From Oscillospiraceae bacterium (GTDB lineage Bacteria > Bacillota > Clostridia > Oscillospirales > Oscillospiraceae): a DNA stretch of 52,179 nt. The position numbers and the translations under genes were made by a program. The notes beneath the pieces were generated by a model. It worked only from the letters and a program-made list of their open reading frames with translations, searched no databases and was not told the DNA's origin. Shown here piece by piece: positions 23,760-32,273 of this stretch (position 1 is its first letter; each line of letters begins with the position of its first letter). Location of the stretch: NCBI GenBank assembly GCA_016286665.1, contig JAEETX010000008.1:1-52179 (forward strand). Direction: 5' to 3'.

Positions 23760-25589
23760 GTGAGTTTGCTTGAACATATCGGCGGCACAGCGGATATCCG
23801 TCAATGCAGCTTTCCGCAGCTGGAGGAGCTCTGCAGGGAGCTTCGGCAGGAACTGATCAGGACTGTATCCGTTACCGGCGGTCATCTGGCGTCCAACCTG
23901 GGGATCGTGGAGTTGACGGTAGCGCTGCATAATGTCTATGATCCCATGAAGGACCGGATTGTGTTCGACGTGGGTCACCAGAGCTATATACACAAAATGC
24001 TGACGGGCCGCCTGGAGCGGTTTTCCACCCTTCGGCAGGAGGACGGTCTTTCCGGCTTCCCGAAGCCGGAGGAGTCTCCGGCGGACGCCTTTATCGCGGG
24101 GCACGCCTCCAATTCCGTTTCCGCGGCGCTGGGCATGGCGCGGGCCAGGACCCTCACCGGCGGGGATTACGACGTGGTCGCCATCCTGGGAGACGGCGCG
24201 CTTTCCGGCGGCCTGGCCTTTGAGGGCCTGAACAACGCCGGGCAGAGCCGGGAACCCATGGTCATCATCCTCAACGACAACGGCATCGCCATCAACCACA
24301 CCGTGGGCGGCATGGCGAAATACCTGACGCGCCAGCGCCTGAAGCCGGCCTACTACCGGCTGAAGCGGGCCTACCGGAAAATTCTGCTGACCACGAAGCC
24401 CGGAGCAAAAATCTTTGAGGTGACCCAGCGCTGGAAGAACAAACTGAAGGCCGCCATTTTCCACTGCACCGCCTTTGAGGAAATGGGCTTTCGCTATCTG
24501 GGTCCCGTGGACGGGCACAACGTACGCCAGCTGAGCTATATGCTGAATGTCGCCCGCTCCTATCGGGAGCCGGTGCTGCTGCATGTGGTCACGCAAAAGG
24601 GCAAGGGCTATCCAGACGCGGAAAAGCATCCCGAGCGCTATCATTCCGTCGGTCCCTTCGACCCGGAAAAGGGCGCTTCCGCTGCGGAAAAGCCCTGCTT
24701 TTCCACCGTTTTCGGAGAGGAGATCACCCACCTCGCGGCGCTGGACGAGCGCATCTGTGTGATCACCGCCGCCATGGAGGACGGCACCGGTCTCCGGCAA
24801 TTCCATCAGAGCTTTCCCCGGCGCTTTTTCGACGAGGGCATTGCGGAGGGCCACGCGGTGACCATGGCTGCCGGAATGGCAAAGCAGGGCCTGAAGCCCG
24901 TTTTCGCCGTCTATTCTACCTTCCTGCAGCGCTCCTATGACATGCTTCAGCATGATGTGGCCCTGCTGCGTCTGCCGGTGCTGCTCGCCGTGGACCGCGC
25001 CGGGCTGGTGGGCGCCGACGGCGAAACCCACAACGGCGTGTTCGACGTGGGCTTCCTTCGCCAGGTGCCGGGGATGCAGGTCTGGTGTCCCGCCTCCTTT
25101 CAGGAGCTTCGGGATATGCTGGCGGAAGCGCTGAAATACGACGGGCCCTCCGCCGTCCGTTATCCCAGGGGAGCGGAGGGGGCTTATCGAGATGGCGGGA
25201 CCGAAGCGGTGAAGGAGCTGCGCAGCGGCGGCGACCTCGCCATCGTGAGCTACGGAACGCTGATCAACGAAGTCCTGCGGGCGGCGGAATTACTGGAAGA
25301 GATCGGCGTCCGCGCCAGGGTGGTCAAGCTGGGGCGCATCGCTCCGCTGGACGAAAAAGCGCTGAATGACCTGACCTGCGACGCCGGCGGAGTCCTGGTG
25401 GCGGAGGAATGCGCTTCGCCGGGCAGCGTGGGGGAAGCGCTGGCCCTCCGGAATCCGAAGCGCCCCCTCCGGGTCCTGAACCTGGGCGACGGCATCGTGC
25501 GTCAGGGCACGGTCGCCCAACAGCGGCGTAGGGCCGGCATCGACGCGGAGGCGATCGTTGCCGCCGCGAAACGGATGCTGGATCGATGA
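23760..25589 (+). CDS. dxs: 1-deoxy-D-xylulose-5-phosphate synthase
   Basis: A 609-residue thiamine-diphosphate enzyme. It joins pyruvate and glyceraldehyde-3-phosphate in the first step of the MEP isoprenoid pathway and also supplies thiamine and pyridoxal synthesis. The TPP motif runs from GDGALSGGLAFEGLN to ILNDN; the transketolase-type middle domain has DEGIAEGHAVTMAAGMA and FLQRSYDMLQHDVAL. GTG at 23760 follows GAGG and begins the family MSLLEHI start. The TGA overlaps tlyA (ATGA). Confidence 0.95.
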   Translation: MSLLEHIGGTADIRQCSFPQLEELCRELRQELIRTVSVTGGHLASNLGIVELTVALHNVYDPMKDRIVFDVGHQSYIHKMLTGRLERFSTLRQEDGLSGFPKPEESPADAFIAGHASNSVSAALGMARARTLTGGDYDVVAILGDGALSGGLAFEGLNNAGQSREPMVIILNDNGIAINHTVGGMAKYLTRQRLKPAYYRLKRAYRKILLTTKPGAKIFEVTQRWKNKLKAAIFHCTAFEEMGFRYLGPVDGHNVRQLSYMLNVARSYREPVLLHVVTQKGKGYPDAEKHPERYHSVGPFDPEKGASAAEKPCFSTVFGEEITHLAALDERICVITAAMEDGTGLRQFHQSFPRRFFDEGIAEGHAVTMAAGMAKQGLKPVFAVYSTFLQRSYDMLQHDVALLRLPVLLAVDRAGLVGADGETHNGVFDVGFLRQVPGMQVWCPASFQELRDMLAEALKYDGPSAVRYPRGAEGAYRDGGTEAVKELRSGGDLAIVSYGTLINEVLRAAELLEEIGVRARVVKLGRIAPLDEKALNDLTCDAGGVLVAEECASPGSVGEALALRNPKRPLRVLNLGDGIVRQGTVAQQRRRAGIDAEAIVAAAKRMLDR

Positions 25590-26371
25590 GACTGGATCTG
25601 CTGCTGGTCCGCCGGGGCCTCTGCTCCGGCAGGGAGCGGGCCAAGGAGGAAATCCGCGCCGGTCGCGTGCTGGTGGAGGGAAAGCCTGAGACCCGGCCCA
25701 GCCGGGAGGTGGCGGAGGATGCGGACCTCCGTCTGGAGGGGGAATACCTCCGCTATGTGAGCCGGGGCGGATGGAAGCTGGAAAAGGCGCTGGATGCTTT
25801 CGGCGTCCGGCCTGAGGGGAAAATCTGCGCCGACTGCGGCGCTTCCACCGGCGGCTTCACCGACTGTCTCCTGCAGCACGGCGCGAAGCGCGTCTACGCC
25901 ATGGACGTGGGCAGCGGCCAGCTTTCTCCCAAGCTGCGCGCCGATCCCCGCGTCGTCAGCATGGAGAATTTCAATGTCCGGGAAATGAAACCCTCCGATC
26001 TGCCGGAAACGCCGGAGCTGGCGGTGATCGATGTGTCCTTTATCTCTCTCCGGCTGATCCTGCCCGCGGTAACTGCCGTGCTGAGCGGCGACGGCGAGAT
26101 CGTTTGTCTCATCAAGCCGCAGTTTGAGGCAGGCCGCTCCAGGGTGGGGAAGAAGGGCGTCGTCCGGGATCGATCGGTCCACCGGCAGGTGCTGGAAGAA
26201 CTGTTCCTGTTTTTTCCCACACTGGGGCTGTATCCCGCGGACCTTTGCTGGTCTCCCGTCCGGGGGCCGGAGGGAAATGTTGAATACCTGTGCCGTCTTC
26301 TGCGGCATCCCGCGGAAAACCCGCCGGAGCCGCAGACGGTCGTGGAGGAGGCGCACAACGCTCTGAAATGA
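25586..26371 (+). CDS. tlyA: TlyA family rRNA 2'-O-methyltransferase
   Basis: A 261-residue protein with an N-terminal S4 RNA-binding domain (about residues 1-60, LDLLLVRRGLCSGRERAKE) and an FtsJ-like methyltransferase domain (ADCGASTGGFTDCLLQHGA, then DVSFISLRLILPA). Family members methylate 16S and 23S rRNA at cytidine 2'-O positions; some were earlier called haemolysins. It overlaps dxs and nadK by ATGA on both sides, the conserved clostridial arrangement. Confidence 0.93.
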   Translation: MRLDLLLVRRGLCSGRERAKEEIRAGRVLVEGKPETRPSREVAEDADLRLEGEYLRYVSRGGWKLEKALDAFGVRPEGKICADCGASTGGFTDCLLQHGAKRVYAMDVGSGQLSPKLRADPRVVSMENFNVREMKPSDLPETPELAVIDVSFISLRLILPAVTAVLSGDGEIVCLIKPQFEAGRSRVGKKGVVRDRSVHRQVLEELFLFFPTLGLYPADLCWSPVRGPEGNVEYLCRLLRHPAENPPEPQTVVEEAHNALK

Positions 26372-27231
26372 AGCGAATACTTGTCTGTACGAACTATGCG
26401 AAGGACCTGGACCTGTCCTTCACCCTGGAGGTATTGGATTTCCTCCGCTCCCGCGGGGCGGAGGCCAAAGCCTTTTTCCCCCTGACCCCGGCGGAAACGC
26501 TGCCTGAGAATCTGTCGGAGGATGCGCTGTGCGCCAATCCGGGTACATACATCCAGAGCGCCGACCTGCTGCTCTGCCTGGGGGGCGATGGCACCATGCT
26601 CCACAATTCCAAGCTGGCCGCCAGGAACGCGGTGCCCATGCTGGGCATCAACCTGGGCCACATGGGTTTTATCACGGAGCTGGAAAAGGAAGACATCGGG
26701 CGTCTGTCCGAAGTGCTGGAGGGACGGTATTCCGTCGAAAACCGGATGATGCTGGATTACGAGGTCCACAGGGACGGCCAGTGCATCTGCAGCGGCTTCG
26801 GACTCAATGAGGCGGTGGTGGCCCGGCAAAGCCCTGCCCACTCCATCCACCTCACCGCTTACGGGGACAACCGGAAAATCTCCGATTATTCCGGCGACGG
26901 CATCATCATCGCCACCCCCACCGGCTCCACGGCATATTCCATGGCAGCGGGCGGGCCCATCGTGGAGCCCACGGCGGAGAACCTGGTGCTGACGCCCATG
27001 TGCGCCCACTCCCTGACCGCAAAGCCCTATGTGCTGGCAGGAGACCGGCATACCAGCGTGAAGCTGGTGCGGGGGGACGGCGACGAAGCTCTGCTTCTGG
27101 TGGACGGAGAGGACTGCGTCACTTTGAAGACCGGCGATCTGGTCTATGTGCGCAAATCCTCCTATGTGACCAGACTGATCAAGCTTCGCAGCCTGAGCTT
27201 TTACGAGATCGTTCGGCATAAGCTGAACTGA
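26368..27231 (+). CDS. nadK: NAD kinase
   Basis: A 287-residue kinase that makes NADP from NAD. The GGDGT motif is at residues 72-76, the NE motif is in GFGLNEAVV, and the glycine-rich region GDGIIIATPTGSTAYSMAAGG is complete. The ATG at 26368 overlaps the tlyA stop. NADPH supply fits its neighbours in isoprenoid synthesis, but this gene order is ancient and not proof of a shared pathway. Confidence 0.95.
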   Translation: MKRILVCTNYAKDLDLSFTLEVLDFLRSRGAEAKAFFPLTPAETLPENLSEDALCANPGTYIQSADLLLCLGGDGTMLHNSKLAARNAVPMLGINLGHMGFITELEKEDIGRLSEVLEGRYSVENRMMLDYEVHRDGQCICSGFGLNEAVVARQSPAHSIHLTAYGDNRKISDYSGDGIIIATPTGSTAYSMAAGGPIVEPTAENLVLTPMCAHSLTAKPYVLAGDRHTSVKLVRGDGDEALLLVDGEDCVTLKTGDLVYVRKSSYVTRLIKLRSLSFYEIVRHKLN

Positions 27232-27246
27232 CGGGAGAGATTGTTG

Positions 27247-27702
27247 ATGAAAAACGAAAGGCAGTTACAGATCCTGAAGATCATCGCGGAAAGACCCATC
27301 GAAACGCAGAATCAGCTGATAGCCGCCCTGAAGGAAGCAGGCGTGAGCAGCACGCAGGCGACCGTATCCAGGGATATGCGGGAGCTGCGGCTGGTGAAAA
27401 AGCTGGGCGACGACGGCTGCTACCGCTATGTCTGCCCGGAAGAACCCGCGGAAGCGCCGGATCATTCCGCCCGTCTGCGCACCATTTTCCGGGAGTCCGT
27501 AGCCTCCTGCTGCACTGCCCAGAATCTGGTCGTCGTCAAGACCCTGGCCGGACTGGCCAACGCCGCCTGTGCCGCCATCGATTCCATGGATGTTCCGGGC
27601 ATGGCGGGGAGCCTGGCCGGAGACGATACCATCTTCCTTGCCATGGCGGATAATGCCGCCGCCGAGCGTTTCTGTGAAGAGATACGGGAGCTGATACGGT
27701 AA
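27247..27702 (+). CDS. argR: Arginine repressor
   Basis: A 151-residue ArgR/AhrC. The N-terminal winged helix carries QLIAALKEAGVSSTQATVSRD, and the C-terminal domain has the arginine-binding and trimerisation segment (NAACAAIDSMDVPGMAGSLA, then GDDTIFLA). Arginine-bound hexamers repress biosynthesis and activate catabolism. ATG at 27247 sits 8 bases after GGGAGA. Confidence 0.95.
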   Translation: MKNERQLQILKIIAERPIETQNQLIAALKEAGVSSTQATVSRDMRELRLVKKLGDDGCYRYVCPEEPAEAPDHSARLRTIFRESVASCCTAQNLVVVKTLAGLANAACAAIDSMDVPGMAGSLAGDDTIFLAMADNAAAERFCEEIRELIR

Positions 27703-27718
27703 AAGAAGGTGATTTCCC

Positions 27719-29425
27719 TTGCTGGAAGTGCTCCACATTGAAAATGCCGCCGTGATCGAGCGGGCGGATATCAGCTTCGGTCCGGGCCTCAACGTACTCA
27801 CCGGCGAGACAGGCACGGGAAAGTCCATCATCATCGACGCCATCGGCGCCATCCTGGGGGACAGGGTCTCCCGGGAGATCGTGCGCACCGGCGCGGACGC
27901 CGCGAGGATCACCGCGGAGCTGACGCCGACGCCGGCCGCGGCCGCCTGGCTGCAGGCAAGTGAGATCGATGTGACGCCGGGGGAAAACATCCTGGTTTCC
28001 CGCAGGATCACGGCGGAGGGAAAGAGCTCCTGCCGCATGAACGGGACCCCGGTCACTTCCGCGCAGCTGCGGGATTTCGGCGACCTGCTGGTGGATGTTC
28101 ACGGGCAAAACGACGGGCGGAGACTCCTTTCGGAGAGCAGTCACCGCTCCTATCTGGATGCTTTCGGCGGCCTTGCTGAGCAGAAAACGGCCTATGACCG
28201 CTGCTACGGCGCATATATGGAGGAGCAGAAGCAGCTGGACGAGCTACGCAAAAGCGAGGATGAAAAGGAATTCCTGGAAGCGAAGCTGAAAAAGGAAATC
28301 CGGGAGCTGACCGCCGCCGCGCCGAAGGACGGGGAGGAGGAATCCCTGGAAGCGCGGGTGAGAAAGCTGCGCTACGCGGAAAAGCTGACGGATCAGCTGA
28401 ACGACGCTTATGAGTGCTTCCACGGCAGCGAGCGCAGCGAAGGCGCGGTGGACCGGCTGGTGGCCGCATACGGCGCGCTGAACAGCATGACCAGGGTGGA
28501 TGAAAGCTACGCTGCTCTGGCCTCCGAGGCGGAAGAACTGCGCTATCGGGCGGAGGACCTGGCGGACCGGCTGGAGGAAGCCCGGCGGGAGCTGGATTAT
28601 TCCCCCGGGGAACTGGACCGGCTGGAGGAGCGCCTGAACCTCCTGCAGCGCCTTTCCCGGCGCTATGGCAGCGCCGCAGCGGCCAGGGAGCGGCTGGAAA
28701 AGGCGAAGAACGAGCTGGAGGACGTCCAGTATCTGGATGAGCATCTGGAAAAGCTGGAAGCCTCCCTGAAAAAGAAAAAAGCCGCCCTGCTGACGGCGGG
28801 AGAAGCCCTGTCCGAAGCCAGACGGAAAGCTGCCGTGCAGCTGGAAAAGGCCGTGGAGACGGAGCTGGAGGACCTGAGCATGCCGGGGGCGCGCTTCCGG
28901 GTATCCTTCACGCCGAAATCCGGCGCCGGCTTTGACGCCTCCGGGCTGGAGGAAATCCGTTTCCTCCTGTCCGCGAACCCGGGTCAGGCGCCCGGACGCC
29001 TGAGCCATATCGCCTCCGGCGGCGAACTCAGCCGCATCATGCTGGCGATGAAAAACGTGCTGCGCACCGCTTCGGACCCCGAAGTGCTGATCTTCGACGA
29101 GATCGATACCGGCGTCAGCGGCATCGCCGCCCAGCGGGTGGGGGAGAAGCTGGCCTCCCTCGCGCTGGACCGGCAGGTGCTGTGCGTGACGCATCTGCCC
29201 CAGCTGGCTGCCCTGGCGGACGTTCAGTTCTCCATTGTCAAGCGACAGACCGGCGGCGGCACCTATACGCAGGTCACGCGGCTGGACGGGGAAGGCCGGA
29301 AACGGGAGCTGGCCCGCCTGATCGGCGGCGAGACCGTGACGGAGACGACCCTCAGCGGCGCATCGGAGCTGATCGAAGCCGCGGACCGCTATAAGGCGAA
29401 GCTGCGCAGCGCAAAGAAGAAATAA
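27719..29425 (+). CDS. recN: DNA repair protein RecN
   Basis: A 568-residue SMC-like ATPase for double-strand break repair. Walker A is GETGTGKS (29-36). A long coiled coil spans about residues 150-390. The ABC signature is ASGGELSRIMLAMK, and Walker B is VLIFDEIDTGVSG. The start is TTG at 27719 after AAGGTGAT, since no ATG precedes the Walker A region. Many Clostridia have spoIVB and spo0A next; here a convergent gene follows. Confidence 0.95.
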   Translation: MLEVLHIENAAVIERADISFGPGLNVLTGETGTGKSIIIDAIGAILGDRVSREIVRTGADAARITAELTPTPAAAAWLQASEIDVTPGENILVSRRITAEGKSSCRMNGTPVTSAQLRDFGDLLVDVHGQNDGRRLLSESSHRSYLDAFGGLAEQKTAYDRCYGAYMEEQKQLDELRKSEDEKEFLEAKLKKEIRELTAAAPKDGEEESLEARVRKLRYAEKLTDQLNDAYECFHGSERSEGAVDRLVAAYGALNSMTRVDESYAALASEAEELRYRAEDLADRLEEARRELDYSPGELDRLEERLNLLQRLSRRYGSAAAARERLEKAKNELEDVQYLDEHLEKLEASLKKKKAALLTAGEALSEARRKAAVQLEKAVETELEDLSMPGARFRVSFTPKSGAGFDASGLEEIRFLLSANPGQAPGRLSHIASGGELSRIMLAMKNVLRTASDPEVLIFDEIDTGVSGIAAQRVGEKLASLALDRQVLCVTHLPQLAALADVQFSIVKRQTGGGTYTQVTRLDGEGRKRELARLIGGETVTETTLSGASELIEAADRYKAKLRSAKKK

Positions 29426-29428
29426 AGC

Positions 29429-29455
29429 ATCCCCGGCCGCAACATGGCCGGGGAT
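29429..29455. terminator. Terminator between convergent recN and uracil-DNA glycosylase
   Basis: ATCCCCGGCC (29429-29438) pairs with GGCCGGGGAT (29446-29455) around a 7-base loop, followed by CGGTTTT in the recN direction. Confidence 0.75.
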
Positions 29456-29472
29456 CGGTTTTGCTGCGCATG

Positions 29473-30027
29473 TCAGCCCAGCGCTTTCAGCTTCGCGGCG
29501 ATATCCTTCATGTCGTCGAAGGCCTCCGGACGGCGGCGCGGGTCACGAAGGAGGGCGGCAGGGTGATAGATGGCGGTGATCTCCATCCCGTCCCGCGCAA
29601 GCCACTGCCCGTGCTGCTGGGTGATGCGGTAATGGGGGTCGATCAGGCGCATGGCCGCGATCCTGCCCAGACACACGACCAGCTTCGGCCGGACGACGGC
29701 AAGCTGCTGCTCCAGCCAGGGATAGCAGGCGTCCTGCTCATCCGGCAGCGGGTCCCGGTTCTTCGGCGGGCGGCATTTGACGATGTTCGCGATATAGACG
29801 TCTTCTCTTTTGAGATCGAACATAGCCAGCATATCGTCCAGCAGCTTCCCGGCGCGGCCGACGAAGGGAACGCCCTGCAGGTCCTCCTGTTCGCCGGGTC
29901 CCTCTCCCACAAACATCAGCTTCGCCTGTTCGTTCCCCACGCCGAAGACCAGATTGGTGCGCGTTTTTCCCAATTCGCATTTCATGCAGGCCCGGCAGGC
30001 TCTGCGCAGCTCCTCCATTGTCGCCAT
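29473..30027 (-). CDS. Uracil-DNA glycosylase, family 4
   Basis: A 184-residue iron-sulfur uracil-DNA glycosylase that removes uracil from DNA. Cluster cysteines include C11, C14 and C17 (CRACMKC) and those in NIVKCRPP and EQDACYPW. The GEGPGEQED active-site motif is near residues 41-49, and HPAALLRDPR is the second motif. An AGGAG site precedes the ATG. It has its own promoter and is convergent with recN. Confidence 0.93.
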   Translation of the reverse strand: MATMEELRRACRACMKCELGKTRTNLVFGVGNEQAKLMFVGEGPGEQEDLQGVPFVGRAGKLLDDMLAMFDLKREDVYIANIVKCRPPKNRDPLPDEQDACYPWLEQQLAVVRPKLVVCLGRIAAMRLIDPHYRITQQHGQWLARDGMEITAIYHPAALLRDPRRRPEAFDDMKDIAAKLKALG

Positions 30028-30054
30028 GACCGACGCTCCTTCCGCTTTTTTGTT

Positions 30055-30083
30055 ATTCTATCATGCCGCTTGCCGTTTCGCAA
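30055..30083 (-). promoter_or_regulatory. Promoter of the uracil-DNA glycosylase gene
   Basis: On the minus strand TTGCGA (30078-30083) and TAGAAT (30055-30060), 17 bases apart. Confidence 0.6.
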
Positions 30084-30148
30084 GGCGCGGGATTATGCAA
30101 AGCGCCTAAGTTCGGCGCGTGATTTTCGTAAAAATATAGGAAATCCTC

Positions 30149-30177
30149 TTGTCAATCGAAATCGCATATGCTATAAT
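30149..30177 (+). promoter_or_regulatory. Strong promoter of the unknown membrane protein gene
   Basis: TTGTCA (30149-30154) and perfect TATAAT (30172-30177) with a 17-base spacer in a locally AT-rich stretch. Confidence 0.8.
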
Positions 30178-30224
30178 GCCGCTATAGGAAATTTCGGCAA
30201 CAAGTAAAAGGGGTGTGTTTTCAC

Positions 30225-30755
30225 ATGAAATTTACCGAAAGCAAACCGAAGTCTTTGATTTACACCATCCTCATTTATGTTTTCTGTCTGTTTGAGATGG
30301 GTGTGCTTTCTTCCTACCGGTTTGTTGTTTTCGGCTCCGCGGCTGATAAGTGCATGGGGATGTCCATGAGCAAGGTAACGAATCTTGCGCAGGTGGGCGC
30401 CAATGTGGGTTGGCAGTTTGTCGTCTGGTCCGTCGTTATGGTCCTTGGCATCTGGGGCTTCTGCATGTTCATGGGCTACAACCGCAATCCCGGCGGCCTG
30501 ATCGCCGTGGCGGTGATGAATCTGATCCCGTTGATCGGCCTGGGCGCCAACTTCGACTTCTGGTTTGGCTATGGCTACAGCCTCTACAGCCCCGCGATGG
30601 CGCTGTTCGGCATGACCTTCTGCAACAGCCACAGTCAGCAGATCACAAACAATATCATCTTCATGGCGATCGTCCTGGTGGTTTCCGTGGCGTGCTGGTT
30701 CATCGGCTATCGGATCCGTGCCGCCTACGCGAAGAAATACGAATACGACGACTGA
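30225..30755 (+). CDS. Unknown multi-pass membrane protein
   Basis: A 176-residue protein I do not recognise. Hydrophobic segments lie near residues 12-30, 63-85, 91-110 and 146-166, with a further weakly hydrophobic region rich in Phe, Tyr and Gly between (NFDFWFGYGYSLYSPAMALFG). There are no obvious catalytic motifs. It has a near-consensus promoter, an AAAAGGGG ribosome site and a strong terminator, so it is a single-gene and probably well expressed unit. The first third is more AT-rich than the neighbours, hinting at a different history. ATG at 30225 is preferred over GTG at 30213. Confidence 0.7.
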   Translation: MKFTESKPKSLIYTILIYVFCLFEMGVLSSYRFVVFGSAADKCMGMSMSKVTNLAQVGANVGWQFVVWSVVMVLGIWGFCMFMGYNRNPGGLIAVAVMNLIPLIGLGANFDFWFGYGYSLYSPAMALFGMTFCNSHSQQITNNIIFMAIVLVVSVACWFIGYRIRAAYAKKYEYDD

Positions 30756-30769
30756 TCCTGAATACTTAG

Positions 30770-30799
30770 AGGACGCGGGCAGAAGCCCGCGTCCTTTTT
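30770..30799 (+). terminator. Terminator after the unknown membrane protein
   Basis: A perfect 11-bp stem AGGACGCGGGC / GCCCGCGTCCT with loop AGAA, followed by TTTTT. Confidence 0.9.
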
Positions 30800-30804
30800 A
30801 TGCG

Positions 30805-30837
30805 CTTCACCGGCGGCCTGAATGGCCGCCGGTGAAG
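30805..30837. terminator. Second hairpin at the convergent junction with the GH4 gene
   Basis: A perfect 14-bp stem CTTCACCGGCGGCC / GGCCGCCGGTGAAG with loop TGAAT, 7 bases beyond the GH4 stop. It lacks a T-run in the GH4 direction but probably protects or ends that transcript. Confidence 0.6.
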
Positions 30838-30843
30838 TTTATG

Positions 30844-32214
30844 TCAGCGCTTATATTCCGTCAGATATTTGGCGGTGTTGTCCACCATTTCGTCAAAAAG
30901 CCTGCGGGCGTCCGATGCGGTGACCGTCACCAGCGGATCGCAGACAAAGCCGCAGAAAGCGGCGTCCAGATCACGGCGGCGGCAGGCGTCCGCGACGCAC
31001 TCCTGGATGGCGACGATATTGGCGATCTGGGGGTAGATGGTCGACGGGATATTTCCGGCCATGACCGGCTGCAGCTTGCCGCCGGTGAAATACGCATTGG
31101 TTTCCACCACGGCGTCCAAGGGGAGATTGGGTATCTGTCCGCGGTTCGGGAGGTTTACGTTGGTGACCATGTCTCCCAGGCCCAGCAGCGCGCGCATCTG
31201 GTCCACGCCCTCCTCGCCGGTTTCCTTGAACTGGAAGGGCTGTTTTCCTGTGAAGTATTCCTCGCTGAGCTCCAGCTTCTTTTTCCGGTCCTCCACGCGA
31301 TAGCTGACCGGCGTCAGCGTAAAGCCCCAGGATTCCGCCGTTTCCGGGTCCTTCAGATACCAGGCGCCGCGGCTGAACTCCGCCAGGTGCCGGTCCCCCG
31401 CGGCCCCCATACAGCCATAGCGGAGGAACGTATCGGATTTGACCCGGTCCTGAGATGCGAAATAGCTGAAATGCTCGTCCCGGATGATGGGCTTGGCAGG
31501 CTCGCTGAGGAGCTTCCCGCTGAATTCTCTGTAAGCGGGGAAAAGGTCCTGCCCGCGGCAGCTGGCGGCGGTGATCCATGTAAAGTGATTCACGCCCAGC
31601 ACGTTCACCTTGACCTCCTGCCGGGGCGCGGGCTCCGTCCCGAAGGCCTCGCCGTAAACTCTGCCGAGCAGCGCCTGAGAGCCGAAGACCTCATGGCAGC
31701 AGCCGAAGGCCTTGATGCCGGGGAAAACCTGATACAGTGTCCGGACGCAGAGCGTCATGGGATTCGTGTAGTTGATGACCCAGGCGTCAGGGCAATTATC
31801 GCGGATGGCCCGTCCGAAGACCTCAAACATAGGGAGCGTGCGGAGTGCGCGGATGATGCCGCCGGGGCCCGTGGTGTCGCCGACTGACTGCCAGATGCCG
31901 TATTTTTCGGGGCAGTGGACATCCGAGGCCATCTCCTCAAAGGTGCCGGGCAGGATGGAAATCACCACGAAATCCGAGCCTTTCAGGGAAGAAGCCAAGT
32001 CGTCAAAGGCCTGATAGCGGAAATTGTGGGGGATGGAATTGCCGATGACCTCGTTGACATGGGCCGCCTGCGGGTCGATGTCATAGAGCCGGACGACGCC
32101 GCTCAGGTCCTTTGCCCTGGCAAGGTCGCTCATGAGGGTCCAGGCCCAGCCGCGGGAGCCGCCGCCGATGTAGGTGATGACCAGGTCCTCGACCCGATCG
32201 CCGTAATGCTTCAT
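30844..32214 (-). CDS. lplD: Family 4 glycoside hydrolase, alpha-galacturonidase type
   Basis: A 456-residue NAD- and metal-dependent GH4 enzyme. The NAD-binding TYIGGGSRGW is near residues 14-23, INYTNPMTL at about 148-156, and LGVNHFTW at 206-213. The active-site motif is C173-H174-E175-V176. GH4 members with CHEV, such as Bacillus LplD, are reported to be alpha-galacturonidases, while alpha-galactosidases and 6-phospho-alpha-glucosidases have other residues here. The enzyme would free galacturonate from pectin fragments in the cytosol. It follows a radical SAM gene in an apparent operon and is close to a divergent rhamnosidase. AGGAGG at a 7-base spacing sets the start at 32214. Confidence 0.85.
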   Translation of the reverse strand: MKHYGDRVEDLVITYIGGGSRGWAWTLMSDLARAKDLSGVVRLYDIDPQAAHVNEVIGNSIPHNFRYQAFDDLASSLKGSDFVVISILPGTFEEMASDVHCPEKYGIWQSVGDTTGPGGIIRALRTLPMFEVFGRAIRDNCPDAWVINYTNPMTLCVRTLYQVFPGIKAFGCCHEVFGSQALLGRVYGEAFGTEPAPRQEVKVNVLGVNHFTWITAASCRGQDLFPAYREFSGKLLSEPAKPIIRDEHFSYFASQDRVKSDTFLRYGCMGAAGDRHLAEFSRGAWYLKDPETAESWGFTLTPVSYRVEDRKKKLELSEEYFTGKQPFQFKETGEEGVDQMRALLGLGDMVTNVNLPNRGQIPNLPLDAVVETNAYFTGGKLQPVMAGNIPSTIYPQIANIVAIQECVADACRRRDLDAAFCGFVCDPLVTVTASDARRLFDEMVDNTAKYLTEYKR

Positions 32215-32243
32215 TCATATGCCTCCTATCGGATGAAATCGAA

Positions 32244-32266
32244 CTCCCGGACGGGAAGTCCGGGAG
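32244..32266 (-). promoter_or_regulatory. Hairpin between the radical SAM and GH4 genes
   Basis: A perfect 9-bp stem CTCCCGGAC / GTCCGGGAG with loop GGGAA in the 59-base gap. No T-run follows, so it is more likely a processing or stability element that sets relative expression than a full terminator. Confidence 0.5.
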
Positions 32267-32273
32267 CTGGATG

